From G963665405 sp963665405 (GTDB taxonomy: Bacteria; Chloroflexota; Dehalococcoidia; Lucifugimonadales; G963665405): a stretch of DNA of 64,000 nt. Within the stretch, counting starts at the first letter, position 1, and each line of letters begins with the position of its first letter. The notes below the pieces were generated by a model. It saw only the letters and a program-made list of their open reading frames with translations. It had not been told where the DNA came from and made no database searches. Position numbers and translations under genes: made by a program. The stretch covers positions 248,001 through 312,000 of the forward strand of contig CAXXUH010000003.1 of the NCBI GenBank assembly GCA_963665405.2. Reading direction: 5' to 3'. This document shows, one piece after another, positions 62,869 to 64,000 of the stretch.

Positions 62869-62984
62869 CTCTCATCTCCCGAGCAATTTGGGCTCGCCGG
62901 AATTGGCACCGTATCGCGCGCCTGGGCGCCACGACCGGTTGCCGGGCTTCGAAGGGCCGGTCCCTCCGCCTCTCTGGATAAGAG
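62869..62984 (-). ncRNA. SAM-I (S-box) riboswitch aptamer
   Basis: RNA order: CTCTTATCCAGAGAGGCGGA, GGGACCGGCCC, TTCGAAGCCCGGCAACCGG, CGGTGCCAATTCCGGC, then GAGATGAGAG closing P1. All S-box consensus blocks are present. When SAM binds, P1 holds GATGAGAG and the downstream terminator forms, shutting off mtnA-mtnP-rhodanese-pfkB and probably ahcY-metK. Confidence 0.96.
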
Positions 62985-63070
62985 TCTCTACTATTCAGAT
63001 GTGTTCGGCTGCTCCGCTTCGGGGGGCCCTCCGTCTCTCGTGGTCGGCTTTCCGCGCATAAAACGGAAAA

Positions 63071-63099
63071 ATGCTACTATGGCCCGCCCGCAGTGTCAA
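63071..63099 (-). promoter_or_regulatory. Promoter of the SAM-regulated operon
   Basis: Minus-strand TTGACA (63099-63094), 17-nt spacer, TAGCAT (63076-63071); about 85 nt upstream of the aptamer. Confidence 0.6.
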
Positions 63100-63226
63100 G
63101 GCGCGCCCGCTCTGCCGACGAGCTCGCCCACCCTGTTAGTTAATCGGAGCCGGGACAAACAAAACCGACGCTAGCAGAATGACAAGAAGTCGGGATTGCC
63201 GGTCCTTCCGCGGAAGGATGAGGGCC

Positions 63227-63275
63227 TCCGTTGTCATTCTGAGCGAAGAGAAGAATCTGGGGAGGCGGAAGGCCC
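63227..63275 (+). repeat. Family C repeat
   Basis: GTTGTCATTCTGAGCGAAGA, GAAGAATCTGGGGAGGCGGA. Confidence 0.85.
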
Positions 63276-63315
63276 CCCATGCGTACGCCGATTAGGCCCC
63301 ACCCCAAAATAGAGA

Positions 63316-63383
63316 GGTATATGATTTCTGAGGGACACCCTCAGACTCCCAGCAGAGGGGTCGAGCCCCTCTGCACACCCCCT
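63316..63383 (-). repeat. Family A repeat, short copy on minus strand
   Basis: CTGAGGG/CCCTCAG hairpin and AGGGGCTCGACCCCT hairpin with GGGTGTGCAG, without the third module. Confidence 0.85.
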
Positions 63384-63392
63384 GCCGTTGTC

Positions 63393-63460
63393 ATTCTGCG
63401 CCACCAACAACAAAGCCTTGAAACACTCACAGGCTCTGAGCGAATAGAAGAATCTGGAGC
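63393..63460 (+). repeat. Family C repeat with insert
   Basis: TTGTCATTCTGCGCC, a 35-bp insert, then GAGCGAATAGAAGAATCTGG. Confidence 0.75.
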
Positions 63461-63475
63461 GGGGTCTAAACCTCG

Positions 63476-63545
63476 GTCGTAGGGGCGCACGGCCGTACGC
63501 CCGAGAGTCTCCTTCAGAACTGGTTTCTCCCCCCTTCCTGGCCAT
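63476..63545 (+). repeat. Family D module joined to a family A fragment
   Basis: GTAGGGGCGCACGGCCGTAC, then GAGAGTCTCCTTCAGA and CCCCCCTTCCTGGCCATG with the right half of the palindrome lost. Confidence 0.7.
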
Positions 63546-63565
63546 GTACGGACCGGGGACAGGGG

Positions 63566-63750
63566 CTTTTCAAAGTCCGGCAGTTGGCCATCCAGCGGTC
63601 GTTCCACGCCTCCGACTTTCCTGCGCGTAGGAGCCCACGGGGCACGCGCTAGGCCCCGGCCGGGGGTTCCGAAGGGGGCAGAGCCCCCTTTGCGGGGTTT
63701 GGGGTGCCCCCAAACTACAGGGCGGGCGGGTGGGAAAGAGACAGGCACGC
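63566..63750 (+). repeat. Element E, copy 3 (with family B core)
   Basis: CTTTTCAAAGTCCGGCAGTTGG, CCGACTTTCCTGCGCGTAGG, CCCCGGCCGGGGGTTCCGAA, GCGGGGTTTGGGGTGCCCCC and GGCGGGCGGGTGGG; the AAAAGACCC end is missing. Confidence 0.88.
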
Positions 63751-63763
63751 TAAAGGGGCTGGA

Positions 63764-63865
63764 AGGGGCCAGGTCCAATGATGCTTCGCTCATCGAGACT
63801 CTCGATGCCCCGATTCATCGGGGCGTATCGGAGGGGACGGTCGAAAGGGCTTCGTGAACACCCTG
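63764..63865 (+). repeat. Family A distal modules only
   Basis: GGGGCCAGGTCCAATGATGC, CTTCGCTCATCGAGACTCTCG, CCCCGATTCATCGGGGCG, GGACGGTCGAAAGGG and GAACACCCTG. Ends one base before a stop codon. Confidence 0.85.
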
Positions 63866-64000
63866 TTAACCTATCCTGCCGAACTCCGGAAGGGGACCGC
63901 CTATCAGTGGCCGGAGGTAGACGAGAAACTCCGGGGTCACGAAGCCGGTGGACCGATCCAGATACTCGTCCGGCATCGTCCTGACCCGGTCGGCAACGTC
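63866..64000 (-). CDS. 3' end of a probable 6-phosphofructokinase
   Basis: 44 codons to a TAA stop (63866-63868), running off the right edge. The readable end has DVADRVRTMPDEYLDRSTGF and VTPEFLVYLRPLIGGPLPEF. The YLRPLIGxPLP tail is characteristic of PPi-type 6-phosphofructokinases. Too short to decide the phosphate donor. Not part of the SAM operon, from which the repeat cluster and promoter separate it. Confidence 0.7.
   Translation of the reverse strand, partial: DVADRVRTMPDEYLDRSTGFVTPEFLVYLRPLIGGPLPEFGRIG

Overview
The window is a GC-rich bacterial chromosome segment. No rRNA, tRNA, CRISPR array or plasmid backbone was seen. The gene mix suggests a Chloroflexota lineage of the Dehalococcoidia/SAR202 type: an enolase-superfamily protein, phosphotriesterase-like metallohydrolases, luciferase-like (LLM) oxidoreductases, many SDRs, a TreT-type trehalose synthase, many TTG/GTG starts and repeat-laden intergenic DNA. 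That placement is inference from gene content, not from a marker gene.

Layout. 0-6 kb: the tail of a mandelate racemase/enolase protein, an NTF2-like protein, acylphosphatase, a phosphotriesterase-like enzyme, an SDR, and fpg (mutM) cut by a fresh IS5-type element with CTAG target duplication. 6-11 kb: trehalose synthase, a pseudo-receiver/LexA-HTH regulator and a two-component pair. 11-21 kb: LLM oxidoreductase, alpha/beta hydrolase, MFS carrier, a DegT-B3/4-SDR run, then an NLR-like remnant whose two reading frames are joined by a textbook -1 frameshift signal, and a degenerate response regulator. 22-25 kb: a translationally coupled operon of two ABC exporters. 26-27 kb: a Usp/cNMP/ABM stress operon behind a promoter packed with CRP-like palindromes. 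28-42 kb: LLM enzyme, TlpA-small protein-CcdA, PanE-like reductase, a seven-repeat Kelch lipoprotein, a second phosphotriesterase-like enzyme, twin SDRs, and a rhodanese with TGA at its catalytic cysteine followed by a candidate SECIS hairpin and two thioredoxin-fold lipoproteins. 42-55 kb: LonB-like protease with a frameshift, alanine dehydrogenase, a large FAD/Fe-S dehydrogenase, SDR, a SAM-like/GreA fusion and DNA polymerase I. 55-63 kb: a methyl-cycle run (mtnA-mtnP-rhodanese-pfkB-ahcY-metK-phosphohexomutase) behind a SAM-I riboswitch with its terminator. 63.2-64 kb: a repeat cluster and the 3' end of a probable phosphofructokinase.

Most intergenic regions carry modular palindromic repeats. 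Family A is a string of interchangeable hairpins: AGGGGCGAAGCCCCT or TCCCGACAAGTCGGGA, then CTGAGGGTGTCCCTCAG, then CCTTCCTGGCCAGGAAGG, ending near CAACACCCTG. Family B is a G-rich element built around GCGGGGTTTGGGG. Family C carries GTCATTCTGAG...GAAGAATCTGG. Family D carries GGGGCGCACGGCCGTGCGCC. A longer element E contains a family B copy.

The strongest novelty candidates are the selenocysteine-type rhodanese in a thiol-redox cluster (38.7-41.8 kb) and the frameshift-joined NLR-like gene (19.0-20.1 kb).
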